This document shows positions 1-5,835 of a DNA stretch of 6,268 bases, piece after piece (position 1 is the first letter of the stretch; each line of letters begins with the position of its first letter). Position numbers and translations under genes: made by a program. Location: the NCBI GenBank assembly GCA_020025295.1, contig JAHHSJ010000071.1:1-6268 (forward strand). Reading direction: 5' to 3'. Origin of the DNA: Oscillospiraceae bacterium (GTDB lineage: Bacteria > Bacillota > Clostridia > Oscillospirales > Oscillospiraceae). The notes below the pieces were generated by a model, which worked only from the letters and a program-made list of their open reading frames with translations, was not told the DNA's origin and made no database searches.

Positions 1-277
1 CGAATCCGCCGGCACCGCCGCCGAATCCGCCTGCACCGAAGTTGGGGTCCACACCGGCATGACCGTACTGATCGTAGCGGCCGCGCTTATCGCTGTCGGA
101 CAGCACCTCGTAAGCCTCGTTGATCTCCTTGAACTTGGCCTCGGCTTCCTTGTCACCGGGGTTCAGGTCAGGGTGATATTTTTTGGCCAGCTTACGGTAG
201 GCCTTTTTAATTTCATCGTTGGAGGCGGAGCGGTCGACGCCCAGCACCTCGTAAAAGTCGCGTTTCGTTTCAGCCAT
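1..277 (-). CDS. dnaJ: Chaperone protein DnaJ (Hsp40), N-terminal part, cut by the window edge
   Basis: This is the co-chaperone that delivers unfolded clients to DnaK and stimulates its ATPase through the J domain. The 92 visible residues start MAETKRDFYEVLGVDRSAS. They contain a full J domain (about residues 6-70) with the diagnostic HPD tripeptide at 35-37, the helix III segment FKEINEAYEVLSD, and RYDQYGHAG at its end. A Gly/Phe-rich linker begins at about residue 80. The zinc-finger and C-terminal client-binding domains lie beyond the left edge. The ATG at 275-277 is preceded by AAGGTGAG, ending 7 bases upstream. It is the last visible gene of the hrcA-grpE-dnaK-dnaJ operon, 86 bases after the dnaK stop, with a strong hairpin in the gap. 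The G/F linker following the J domain points to DnaJ or CbpA rather than a shorter J protein, and the operon position favours DnaJ. Confidence 0.96.
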   Translation of the reverse strand, partial: MAETKRDFYEVLGVDRSASNDEIKKAYRKLAKKYHPDLNPGDKEAEAKFKEINEAYEVLSDSDKRGRYDQYGHAGVDPNFGAGGFGGGAGGF

Positions 278-320
278 GTAACAACTCACCTTCTTGTGAG
301 AAAGATTTTCGTAAAACGGA

Positions 321-360
321 AGGAAACGGCGGGGTGAGAGCACCCCGCCCACAGTTTCCT
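321..360 (-). promoter_or_regulatory. dnaK-dnaJ intergenic hairpin (possible attenuator, processing or stability element)
   Basis: Three bases after the dnaK stop lies a long inverted repeat. A perfect 9-bp G+C-rich stem (328-336 with 341-349) has a 4-base loop. An outer 7-bp stem (321-327 AGGAAAC with 354-360 GTTTCCT) closes it, with a 4-base bulge at 350-353 on one side only. Read on the minus strand it is followed by TCCGTTTTACG, so the U-tract is short and displaced. That fits a partial terminator or an RNA processing/protection hairpin better than a full terminator. By inference it lowers dnaJ expression relative to dnaK, since DnaK is needed in larger amounts. Confidence 0.7.
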
Positions 361-363
361 ATA

Positions 364-2217
364 TTACTTGTTGTTGTCGTCGTCCACGACCTCGTAGTCG
401 GCGTCATAGTAATCCTGACCGCCGGCATTGCCGCCAGCAGCACCAGCAGCGCCGGTAGGATCACCGGTGGGAGCGCCCTGAGCGCCAGCCTGCTGATAGA
501 GCTTGGAGGAGATGTCGTAGAACACCTTGGTGAGTTCCTCGGTAGCAGCCTTGATGGCTTCCACATCGGTGCCCTTCAGGGCATCCTGCAGTTTGGTCTT
601 GGCAGCCTCAATCTGACCCTTCTCGTCAGCGGAGATCTTGTCACCCAGCTCGGAGACGGTCTGGTCGCACTGGTAGACCATCTGGTCGGCCTGATTGCGG
701 ACATCGACCTCTTCCTTGCGCTTGGCGTCCTCAGAAGCATACTGAGCGGCTTCCTCAACGGCCTTGTCGATGTCTTCCTTGCTCAGGTTGGAGGAGGAAG
801 TGATGGTGATGTTCTGCTCCTTGCCGGTGCCCAGATCCTTAGCGGAAACAGTCACGATGCCGTTGGCGTCGATGTTGAAGGTAACCTCGATCTGAGGCAC
901 GCCGCGGCGAGCGGGAGCAATGCCGTCCAGATGGAAACGGCCCAGAGTCTTGTTGTAAGCGGCCATCTCACGCTCACCCTGCAGGACATGAACCTCAACG
1001 GAGGTCTGGTTGTCAGCAGCGGTGGAGAAGATCTGGCTCTTCTTCACGGGGATGGTGGTGTTGCGCTCAATCAGCTTGGTGAACACACCGCCCATGGTTT
1101 CAATGCCCAGAGACAGGGGAGTGACGTCCAGCAGCAGCAGACCCTTCACGTCGCCCTTCAGAACGCCGCCCTGGAGAGCAGCACCCATAGCCACGCACTC
1201 ATCGGGGTTGATGCCCTTGAAGCCTTCCTTGCCGGTGATGCTCTTAACTGCATCCTGAACAGCAGGAATACGGCTGGAACCGCCGACCAGCAGAACCTTG
1301 GACAGCTCGCTGGCGTCCAGACCGGCGTCGCTCAGAGCCTGACGGACGGGGCCCATGGTGGCCTGCACCAGATGGTTGGTCAGCTCGTTGAACTTGGCAC
1401 GAGTGAGGGTCATTTCCAGATGCTTGGGGCCGGTAGCGTCAGCAGTGATATAAGGCAGGTTGATGTTGGAGGTGGTGACACCGCTCAGCTCGATCTTAGC
1501 CTTCTCAGCAGCTTCCTTCAGACGCTGCATAGCAACCTTGTCGCCGGACAGGTCGATGCCGGTCTCACGGCGGAATTCAGCAGCCAGATACTCCATGACG
1601 CACTGGTCGAAGTCGTCGCCGCCCAGACGGTTGTTACCTGCGGTAGCCAGAACCTCGATGACGCCGTCATCGATTTCCAGAATGGACACATCGAAGGTGC
1701 CGCCGCCCAGGTCATAGACCATGACCTTCTGTGCGGTTTCCTTATCCACACCGTAAGCCAGAGCGGCAGCGGTGGGCTCGTTGATGATACGCTTGACTTC
1801 CAGACCGGCGATCTTGCCTGCGTCCTTGGTAGCCTGACGCTGAGCGTCGGTGAAGTAAGCGGGAACGGTGATGACAGCCTCGGTGACGGGCTGGCCCAGA
1901 TAGGCCTCAGCGTCGGACTTCAGCTTCTGCAGCACCATAGCGGAAATCTCCTGAGGAGTGAACTTCTTACCGTCGATGTCCACCTTGTAGTCAGTGCCCA
2001 TCTCGCGCTTGATGGAGCTGATGGTGCGGTCGGGGTTGGTGATAGCCTGACGCTTAGCGACCTGACCCACCATGCGCTCGCCGTCCTTAGCGAAAGCGAC
2101 GACAGAGGGAGTGGTGCGGTTGCCTTCTGCGTTGGTGATGACGACGGACTCGCCGCCTTCCATAACAGCCACACAAGAGTTCGTAGTACCCAGATCGATA
2201 CCGATAATCTTAGACAT
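364..2217 (-). CDS. dnaK: Molecular chaperone DnaK (Hsp70)
   Basis: This is the ATP-dependent cytosolic Hsp70 that binds exposed hydrophobic peptides. DnaJ drives its ATP hydrolysis and GrpE drives nucleotide exchange. The protein is complete at 617 residues, normal for the family. The nucleotide-binding domain (about 1-355) has the phosphate-1 motif IGIDLGTTNS (5-14), the phosphate-2 motif YDLGGGTFDVSIL (168-180) and the adenosine motif VLLVGGSSRIP (308-318). The interdomain linker is GLLLLDVTP (359-367). The substrate-binding beta domain follows to about 480, then the helical lid to about 575. A Gly/Ala-rich disordered tail ends EVVDDDNNK. The N-terminal lobe is compact, as in Gram-positive DnaKs that lack the insertion found in Proteobacteria. 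The ATG at 2215-2217 is preceded by AGGAGG at 2226-2231. It lies 41 bases after grpE. Its antisense strand is also stop-poor, an effect of codon bias. Confidence 0.99.
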   Translation of the reverse strand: MSKIIGIDLGTTNSCVAVMEGGESVVITNAEGNRTTPSVVAFAKDGERMVGQVAKRQAITNPDRTISSIKREMGTDYKVDIDGKKFTPQEISAMVLQKLKSDAEAYLGQPVTEAVITVPAYFTDAQRQATKDAGKIAGLEVKRIINEPTAAALAYGVDKETAQKVMVYDLGGGTFDVSILEIDDGVIEVLATAGNNRLGGDDFDQCVMEYLAAEFRRETGIDLSGDKVAMQRLKEAAEKAKIELSGVTTSNINLPYITADATGPKHLEMTLTRAKFNELTNHLVQATMGPVRQALSDAGLDASELSKVLLVGGSSRIPAVQDAVKSITGKEGFKGINPDECVAMGAALQGGVLKGDVKGLLLLDVTPLSLGIETMGGVFTKLIERNTTIPVKKSQIFSTAADNQTSVEVHVLQGEREMAAYNKTLGRFHLDGIAPARRGVPQIEVTFNIDANGIVTVSAKDLGTGKEQNITITSSSNLSKEDIDKAVEEAAQYASEDAKRKEEVDVRNQADQMVYQCDQTVSELGDKISADEKGQIEAAKTKLQDALKGTDVEAIKAATEELTKVFYDISSKLYQQAGAQGAPTGDPTGAAGAAGGNAGGQDYYDADYEVVDDDNNK

Positions 2218-2258
2218 AATAATTTCCTCCTATATAAGATAGATGATTGAATACTTGG

Positions 2259-2810
2259 TTAGTTGGCCACTTTGACCATGGAGAAGCGGATAACCTTCTC
2301 GCCGGTACGGAAGCCGGACTGGAAGACCTCCACGATGGTGTTCTCGCCCACGGACGGATCGTCCACGTGCATCACAGCGTTGTGCACATTGGGGTCGAAC
2401 TGCTCGCCCAGAGCCGGGATTTCGGTGATTTCCAGACTCTCCAGCACCTGACGGAGCTGGGTCATGGTCATCTCCACGCCCTTGGCGTAGGCGGTGTCGG
2501 TGCAGGGAGCGGCAAGCGCACGCTGCAGGTTATCAAACACCGGCAGGAAAGCCAGTGCAGCGTCGCCCTTGGCCTTGGCATAGGCGTCGGACTTTTCTTT
2601 CGCGCTGCGGCGGCGGAAGTTGTCATATTCTGCTGCCAGATACTGATACTGAGTTTCCTGCTGGGAGAGAGCCTCTTTGGCTTTGTCCAGTTCCGCCTGC
2701 AGATCGGGGGTTTCTTCGGTGACGGGTTCAGCGGCAGTCTCTTCTGCAGCCGTTTCCTCGCAAACCGGCTCCTGCACTTCCTCAGCGGCAGTTTCGGGAT
2801 TCTGATTCAT
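2259..2810 (-). CDS. grpE: Nucleotide exchange factor GrpE
   Basis: GrpE is the dimeric exchange factor that releases ADP from DnaK and so resets the chaperone cycle; it also acts as a thermosensor in several bacteria. The protein has 183 residues. The N-terminal 35 are an acidic, Glu/Ala-rich disordered tail of variable sequence. Residues of about 36-85 are charged and heptad-like and fit the long dimerising helix, including YDNFRRR (62-68). LPVFDNLQRAL (89-99) is the conserved four-helix-bundle segment. The C-terminal beta wing carries GEQFDPNVHNAVMHVDDP (135-152) and ends FQSGFRTGEKVIRFSMVKVAN, the family signature that contacts DnaK. The ATG at 2808-2810 follows AGGAGG at 2818-2823. This Shine-Dalgarno shares a base with the hrcA stop codon, and the intergenic gap is 12 bases, so translation is probably coupled to hrcA. 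Confidence 0.98.
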   Translation of the reverse strand: MNQNPETAAEEVQEPVCEETAAEETAAEPVTEETPDLQAELDKAKEALSQQETQYQYLAAEYDNFRRRSAKEKSDAYAKAKGDAALAFLPVFDNLQRALAAPCTDTAYAKGVEMTMTQLRQVLESLEITEIPALGEQFDPNVHNAVMHVDDPSVGENTIVEVFQSGFRTGEKVIRFSMVKVAN

Positions 2811-2822
2811 TGGGGAACCTCC

Positions 2823-3917
2823 TTAATGTTGGGTGTCATCGGATTTCTCTTTGGGAGCCTGCAAAGCAGGTGCCGGCTTGCGCTCAGGCAGTTCCGATTC
2901 TCCCTTGCCGAACATCTTGCTCAGACTTTCGGCGAAATAGTTCAGGCGAGCGGTCACTTTGGCGTAATCCATACGGGTGGGACCCACCACGCCAATCACG
3001 CCTCGCATACCTTCGCCAATATCGTAGCTGGCCATCACCACACTGGTGTCCTTCAGGGCCTCGGAGACATTTTCCGGACCGATGAGGATGGTGGTGTCGC
3101 TGTCGCCCATGGCATTGGGCAACTGGGTCAGCTCGGGATTTTCCAGATAACTCAGCAGGTCGTGGGCTTTGTCCACATCCTGATATTCGCTGTGCTCCAG
3201 AATCCGGTTGGCACCGGAGGTGTGAACGGAGCGTCCTGCATCCTCCAGCACTTCCATGGCGAAGGAAACGACCAGAGAGATGAGCCCGTAAGCACTGCCC
3301 ACGGCCTTTTCTGCCATGTGCATCAGCTCCGGATTCAGCTCATCGGCGGTCTTGCCGACGAAAGAGGTGTTGAGCAGGGTGTTCAGCAGCTGGAGCTGCG
3401 GCTCGTTGACATCGGTAGGCAGCTTCACCAATTTATTCTTGACCACATTCAGGTTGGTCATAACCACAATGATGAAACTATTTTGATCCACCATGAGCAG
3501 ATCGTAACGAGTGATGGTGGCCTGCTGACGGCGATCCGCCATAGCGAAGGCGGGGTAGTTGGTGAGCTGACTCACCATGCGTCCGGCCTGATCGATCACC
3601 CGATCCAGCTCAGCCATCTTCATGTGCATCTGGTTGTTGATGACCTGCGTTTCCTGCATACTGAGGGTGTGCTCCTCCATCAGTTCGTTGACATAGAAGC
3701 GGTACCCGGCAGGAGTCGGGATGCGTCCGGAAGAGGTGTGAGGCTGAATCAGCAGCCCCATCCGTTCCAGCTCCGACATTTCGTTTCGGATGGTGGCGGA
3801 GGAACAGGTCAGACCGGCACGCTCTGCGATGGCCTTTGAGCCAATGGGCTCGGCGGTGGAGATGTAGCTTTCCACGATGGTGCGGAGTATCTTGCGCCGG
3901 CGTTCGGTCAATTCCAT
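2823..3917 (-). CDS. hrcA: Heat-inducible transcription repressor HrcA
   Basis: HrcA is the dimeric repressor that binds CIRCE and shuts off the class I heat-shock genes. In characterised species its activity depends on GroEL. The protein has 364 residues. The winged-helix DNA-binding domain fills about 1-75: MELTERRRKILRTIVESYI, then a recognition region with CSSATIRNEMSELERMGLL (38-56) and the wing segment SSGRIPTPAGYRFYV (62-76). The C-terminal GAF-like domain ends with the family signature ILIGPEN (277-283) and GVIGVVGPTRMDYAKV (306-321). A charged and Pro-rich tail of roughly 25 residues (about 340-364) extends past the last conserved segment. I chose the ATG at 3915-3917 because AAAGGAGG lies 7 bases upstream. 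An upstream in-frame ATG at 3945-3947 would put the start inside the CIRCE operator. It is the first gene of the operon, autoregulated through CIRCE. Confidence 0.98.
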   Translation of the reverse strand: MELTERRRKILRTIVESYISTAEPIGSKAIAERAGLTCSSATIRNEMSELERMGLLIQPHTSSGRIPTPAGYRFYVNELMEEHTLSMQETQVINNQMHMKMAELDRVIDQAGRMVSQLTNYPAFAMADRRQQATITRYDLLMVDQNSFIIVVMTNLNVVKNKLVKLPTDVNEPQLQLLNTLLNTSFVGKTADELNPELMHMAEKAVGSAYGLISLVVSFAMEVLEDAGRSVHTSGANRILEHSEYQDVDKAHDLLSYLENPELTQLPNAMGDSDTTILIGPENVSEALKDTSVVMASYDIGEGMRGVIGVVGPTRMDYAKVTARLNYFAESLSKMFGKGESELPERKPAPALQAPKEKSDDTQH

Positions 3918-3924
3918 TTTATTT

Positions 3925-3932
3925 CCTCCTTT
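3925..3932 (-). promoter_or_regulatory. hrcA ribosome binding site (decides the start)
   Basis: AAAGGAGG on the minus strand is a near-complete match to the anti-Shine-Dalgarno and stands 7 bases from the ATG at 3915-3917. It selects this start over the in-frame ATG at 3945-3947, which lies within the operator. Confidence 0.9.
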
Positions 3933-3940
3933 GCAATGTC

Positions 3941-3967
3941 TTAGCACTCGCTATCCTCAAGTGCTAA
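3941..3967 (-). promoter_or_regulatory. CIRCE operator (HrcA binding site)
   Basis: On the plus strand this reads TTAGCACTC, a 9-base spacer, then AAGTGCTAA. The consensus is TTAGCACTC-N9-GAGTGCTAA, so 17 of 18 arm bases match. The only deviation is the innermost base of the promoter-side arm (3959, A for G), which leaves 8 of 9 pairs. It starts 4 bases downstream of the -10, so the predicted start of transcription (about 3964-3965) falls within its first arm. The element would therefore also be present as a hairpin in the 5' leader of the hrcA mRNA. HrcA bound here would block the promoter. Confidence 0.97.
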
Positions 3968-3971
3968 AGAT

Positions 3972-4000
3972 AATATAGCACTACCCCAATGAGATGTCAA
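3972..4000 (-). promoter_or_regulatory. Sigma-A-type promoter of the hrcA-grpE-dnaK-dnaJ operon
   Basis: On the minus strand TTGACA (3995-4000, a perfect -35) is followed by a 17-base spacer and TATATT (3972-3977, 5 of 6 bases of TATAAT). Transcription should start near 3964-3965. The arrangement of a vegetative promoter abutting CIRCE is the usual one for HrcA-controlled operons. The spacer and -10 also contain an extra CIRCE-like half-site. Confidence 0.9.
3976..3982. repeat. Third CIRCE-like half-site overlapping the -10 element
   Basis: TAGCACT occurs here in the same orientation as the left CIRCE arm (3942-3948). It is separated by 9 bases from the AGTGCTA of the right arm (3960-3966), the same spacing as in CIRCE itself but with the half-sites pointing the opposite way. 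It overlaps the last two bases of the -10. Whether HrcA touches it is unknown. Confidence 0.6.
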
Positions 4001-4044
4001 TAGAAGGAGATGTAAATAGTTTATGAAGAGATAGAGTGCAAAAT

Positions 4045-4073
4045 AGCGGCGATCTTTTTGCAAGATCGCCGCT
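4045..4073 (-). terminator. Rho-independent terminator of folC
   Basis: A perfect 12-bp stem (4045-4056 AGCGGCGATCTT with 4062-4073) has a 5-base loop. On the minus strand it begins 22 bases after the folC stop and is followed by ATTTTGC, a short U-tract. It separates folC from the heat-shock promoter that begins at 4000. Confidence 0.85.
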
Positions 4074-4094
4074 GTGATTGCTAATATTTCAATG

Positions 4095-5363
4095 TCAGGT
4101 CGACTGGAAGGCCGTACGCACATCGCAGGAGAAGTAGAGGGTGCCAAGGGCGCACACTCTGCCGTCGAAGCCGGCAGCGCCCTCTGCGGCAGCCACGCCC
4201 TCCTGAATGGAGGAACAGCTTTCCGCCTGCGCACCCAGTGCCTTCAGCTTGTCGGCAAGCTCCTGTGCAGGCATAGCACGGGAGATGTTAGCGGTAACGG
4301 TGAAGAACTGCTCACCCAGAGGGAGCAGCAGCTGAAGCATGGAATCCACATCCTTGTCCGCCATCATAGACAGCAAAAACACGAATTTTTTGTCGGGGAA
4401 CAGCTCCTGCAGGCTTTCCACGGTGGCGGCCATGCCCTGAGGGTTGTGGCTGCCGTCCAGCAGGAAGGTGGGATGCTGGCCCAGAAGCTCGAACCGTCCG
4501 GGCCATTCCACTGCTTCCAGTCCTGCCCGAATGTGCTCGGGAGTGATGTTCCAGCCCCGATGGGCCAGTGCCGTCAGCGTCGTGATAGCCACGGCGGCGT
4601 TTTTAGGCTGATACTTAGCCAGCAGGGGCAGCTTCAGGTCGGTGAAGGGACCGTAATCAAAGGTGCGATGCTCCAAAGTGATGTCCTTGTAGGTCAGTCG
4701 GCTGAAATCCACCGGCCAGAGCTTGGCACCCCGTTCCTCACAGATTTCCTGAATGATGGGGTCAGCTTCCGGCTCGTGACCGTAGCTCACCACATCGCAG
4801 CCGGGCTTAATGATGCCGCACTTGGTTCGGGTGATGTCGGCAATGGTGGAGCCCAGCACCGCCGTGTGATCCAGACCGATGGCAGTGAGTACCGCCACCT
4901 CCGGGCAGGAAATCACATTGGTGGCGTCAAATTCGCCGCCCAGACCTACTTCCAGCACCACAATGTCGCAGTTGCGCTGGGCAAAATAGGCCATGGCAAC
5001 GGCGGTAATCAGTTCAAATTCCGTGGGGGGATCTTCCATAGTGTCAGCGAAGGGGCGAATGGTGTCTACCAGCTCTTCCAGCTCCTCGTCCCGAATTTCC
5101 TCGCCGTTGACCCGAATCCGCTCGTTGAAGCGGTTGATGAAGGGGGAGGTGTACAGGCCGGTGTGGTAGCCGGCCTTCCGCAGCACAGACTCCACCATGG
5201 CAGAGGTGCTGCCTTTGCCGTTGGTGCCGCCAATGTGGACAAACTTCAGCCGCTTGTGGGGATTGCCCAGATGCTCCAGCAGGGGAAGGATGCGGTCGAG
5301 GCCGGGTTTCTGCCCACGCCACTGCACCTTATGTATATAATCCAATGTACTTTGATAGCTCAT
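4095..5363 (-). CDS. folC: Bifunctional folylpolyglutamate synthase/dihydrofolate synthase FolC
   Basis: FolC is the cytosolic Mur-ligase-family enzyme that joins glutamate to dihydropteroate and then adds further glutamates to folates, using ATP, so that cofactors are kept in the cell. The protein has 422 residues, a normal length. The P-loop is GGTNGKGST (45-53). The folate/ATP-site segment YTSPFINRFNERI is at 71-83. EVGLGGEFDATN (138-149) is the family's central motif, followed by GLDHTAVLG (163-171). In TRTKCGIIKPG, Lys181 sits where the carbamylated lysine lies in FPGS/Mur ligases. WPGRFE (287-292) and DGSHNP (303-308) mark the C-terminal glutamate-binding domain. The ATG at 5361-5363 follows AGGTGA with 6 bases between. 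It is monocistronic here, with its own promoter and terminator. FPGS-only enzymes look alike, so the dihydrofolate synthase activity is assumed from the family. Confidence 0.97.
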   Translation of the reverse strand: MSYQSTLDYIHKVQWRGQKPGLDRILPLLEHLGNPHKRLKFVHIGGTNGKGSTSAMVESVLRKAGYHTGLYTSPFINRFNERIRVNGEEIRDEELEELVDTIRPFADTMEDPPTEFELITAVAMAYFAQRNCDIVVLEVGLGGEFDATNVISCPEVAVLTAIGLDHTAVLGSTIADITRTKCGIIKPGCDVVSYGHEPEADPIIQEICEERGAKLWPVDFSRLTYKDITLEHRTFDYGPFTDLKLPLLAKYQPKNAAVAITTLTALAHRGWNITPEHIRAGLEAVEWPGRFELLGQHPTFLLDGSHNPQGMAATVESLQELFPDKKFVFLLSMMADKDVDSMLQLLLPLGEQFFTVTANISRAMPAQELADKLKALGAQAESCSSIQEGVAAAEGAAGFDGRVCALGTLYFSCDVRTAFQST

Positions 5364-5395
5364 GAAGGATCACCTCTCAGTTAAAAAACATACCT

Positions 5396-5424
5396 ATTAT
5401 AATACAACACGGGGAGAAACTCAA
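5396..5424 (-). promoter_or_regulatory. Probable sigma-A promoter of folC
   Basis: On the minus strand TTGAGT (5419-5424, 4 of 6 bases of the -35) is followed by a 17-base spacer and a perfect TATAAT (5396-5401). The predicted start is about 5389, giving a leader of about 25 bases. The -35 lies inside the palindrome at 5410-5439, so anything binding the palindrome would cover the promoter. Confidence 0.65.
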
Positions 5425-5439
5425 CTGAGTTTCTCCCCG
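5410..5439. repeat. 30-bp palindrome/hairpin covering the folC -35
   Basis: A perfect 13-bp inverted repeat (5410-5422 with 5427-5439, arms CGGGGAGAAACTC and its complement) surrounds the 4-base centre AACT. It resembles a terminator stem, but there is no T-run on the plus side (GCACGCC). The minus side is only T-rich (TGTTGTATTATAAT). No gene reads into it: folC and the yaaL-like gene diverge from here. It could be an operator for folC, an attenuator if a promoter lies upstream, or a leftover terminator. Confidence 0.7.
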
Positions 5440-5442
5440 CAC

Positions 5443-5474
5443 GCCGTTCCAAGGGAAAACGGGACGGCTTTATT
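5443..5474 (+). other. Weak hairpin followed by a T-rich stretch
   Basis: GCCGTTCC (5443-5450) can pair with GGGACGGC (5461-5468) over 8 bp including one G-U pair, with a 10-base loop, followed by TTTATT. It has the shape of a weak plus-strand terminator, but no plus-strand gene precedes it. The long loop and the wobble pair make chance formation possible. Confidence 0.3.
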
Positions 5475-5551
5475 CCACAGCGGTGGCGGCCACTGTGCTG
5501 TTATTGTGTCCCAAATGGGGAAAACTATGCTTGAAAATCGGTTGAAATCAC

Positions 5552-5580
5552 GCATATTTGTCCACAATAGTCCGTACAAT
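5552..5580 (+). promoter_or_regulatory. Candidate sigma-E (sporulation, mother-cell) promoter of yaaL-bofA
   Basis: GCATATT (5552-5558) fits the B. subtilis sigma-E -35 consensus KMATATT at every position. After a 14-base spacer comes CGTACAAT (5573-5580), 7 of 8 bases of CATACAMT. The spacing is the one typical for sigma-E. BofA acts in the mother cell, so such a promoter would make sense. The predicted start, near 5587, would give a leader of only about 15 bases that begins at the Shine-Dalgarno itself, which is a caution. A poorer sigma-A reading (TTGAAA 5531-5536, 16 bases, CATATT 5553-5558) is possible. Confidence 0.55.
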
Positions 5581-5586
5581 CCAATG

Positions 5587-5593
5587 AAAGGAG
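5587..5593 (+). promoter_or_regulatory. Ribosome binding site selecting the GTG start of the yaaL-like gene
   Basis: AAAGGAG stands 8 bases before the GTG at 5602-5604. The in-frame ATG at 5584-5586 sits just before it and has no Shine-Dalgarno of its own, so the GTG is the better start. Confidence 0.8.
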
Positions 5594-5601
5594 CGGACAG
5601 G

Positions 5602-5835
5602 GTGAAAAAAAGAGGGAAGCAAAGCAAACGCTCGGAGGCACGGCAGGAATTGGTGGAGCAGCAGCTGGAGGAGTCCGGCCGACTGCTGCGGCAGGCGTAT
5701 GCCGGCTTCAATCGGGTGAGCGACCCGGATTTGGTGGACGCATGGATCTATGAGATCAACGCCCGGCAGTCGCAGTATTCCTATCTGCTTAAAATGCGAA
5801 AGGGACTGGAAGGAGAAGAGGGGGGACGCAAATGA
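5602..5835 (+). CDS. yaaL: DUF2508 (YaaL-like) family small protein
   Basis: The protein is 77 residues long and of unknown function. The N-terminus is strongly basic (VKKRGKQSKRSEARQELVEQ, GTG read as Met). The middle is helical and charged, followed by SDPDLVDAWIYEINARQSQYSYLLKMRK. That last segment matches the DUF2508 pattern of a helix with a conserved E-N-A-x-Q-x-x-Y-x-Y-L-L core. There is no signal peptide or membrane segment, so it is probably cytosolic. It lies directly upstream of bofA, with stop and start overlapping in ATGA, as yaaL does in Bacillus subtilis; recR, which precedes yaaL there, is absent here. The GTG at 5602 was chosen for its Shine-Dalgarno. The open frame continues upstream without a stop to 5362, but that stretch holds hairpins and promoter signals and is unlikely to be coding. 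The family call rests on motif, length and context. Confidence 0.8.
   Translation: MKKRGKQSKRSEARQELVEQQLEESGRLLRQAYAGFNRVSDPDLVDAWIYEINARQSQYSYLLKMRKGLEGEEGGRK

Noticed and set aside
334..2250. A 638-codon open frame on the plus strand opposite dnaK, and a 530-codon one (2247-3839) opposite grpE and hrcA
   Set aside because: Both mirror real genes codon for codon. Their lack of stops follows from the rarity of Leu TTA/CTA and Ser TCA codons on the sense strand. Their translations are low-complexity Leu/Val/Gly/His-rich with no domain, and neither has a Shine-Dalgarno. Long frames opposite dnaK are a known artefact.
3918..3947. Upstream ATG extending HrcA by 10 residues (MLRHCKGGNK)
   Set aside because: It would start within CIRCE, has no Shine-Dalgarno, and the extra residues include the translated AAAGGAGG site. 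HrcA proteins usually begin close to the LTERRRKIL segment.
4074..5384. A 436-codon plus-strand frame opposite folC
   Set aside because: It is the antisense shadow of a clear FolC with all catalytic motifs. It starts inside the terminator region without a ribosome binding site, and the protein resembles no family I know.
5476..5503. Imperfect inverted repeat CACAGCGG/CCACTGTG
   Set aside because: It has one mismatch (a G-U pair only on the minus-strand RNA) and no tail or promoter context. Chance is sufficient.
5558..5566. DnaA-box-like TTGTCCACA, with a second imperfect one (TTATTCCACA, 5469-5478 area)
   Set aside because: One differs from TTATCCACA by a base and the other carries an insertion. 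There is no cluster, no A+T-rich unwinding region, and no dnaA or dnaN nearby, so an origin is not supported.
5362..5601. In-frame extension of the YaaL-like protein back to 5362
   Set aside because: The stretch crosses the folC start, two hairpins and two promoter candidates, and its translation has no family similarity. The GTG at 5602 has the only good Shine-Dalgarno.
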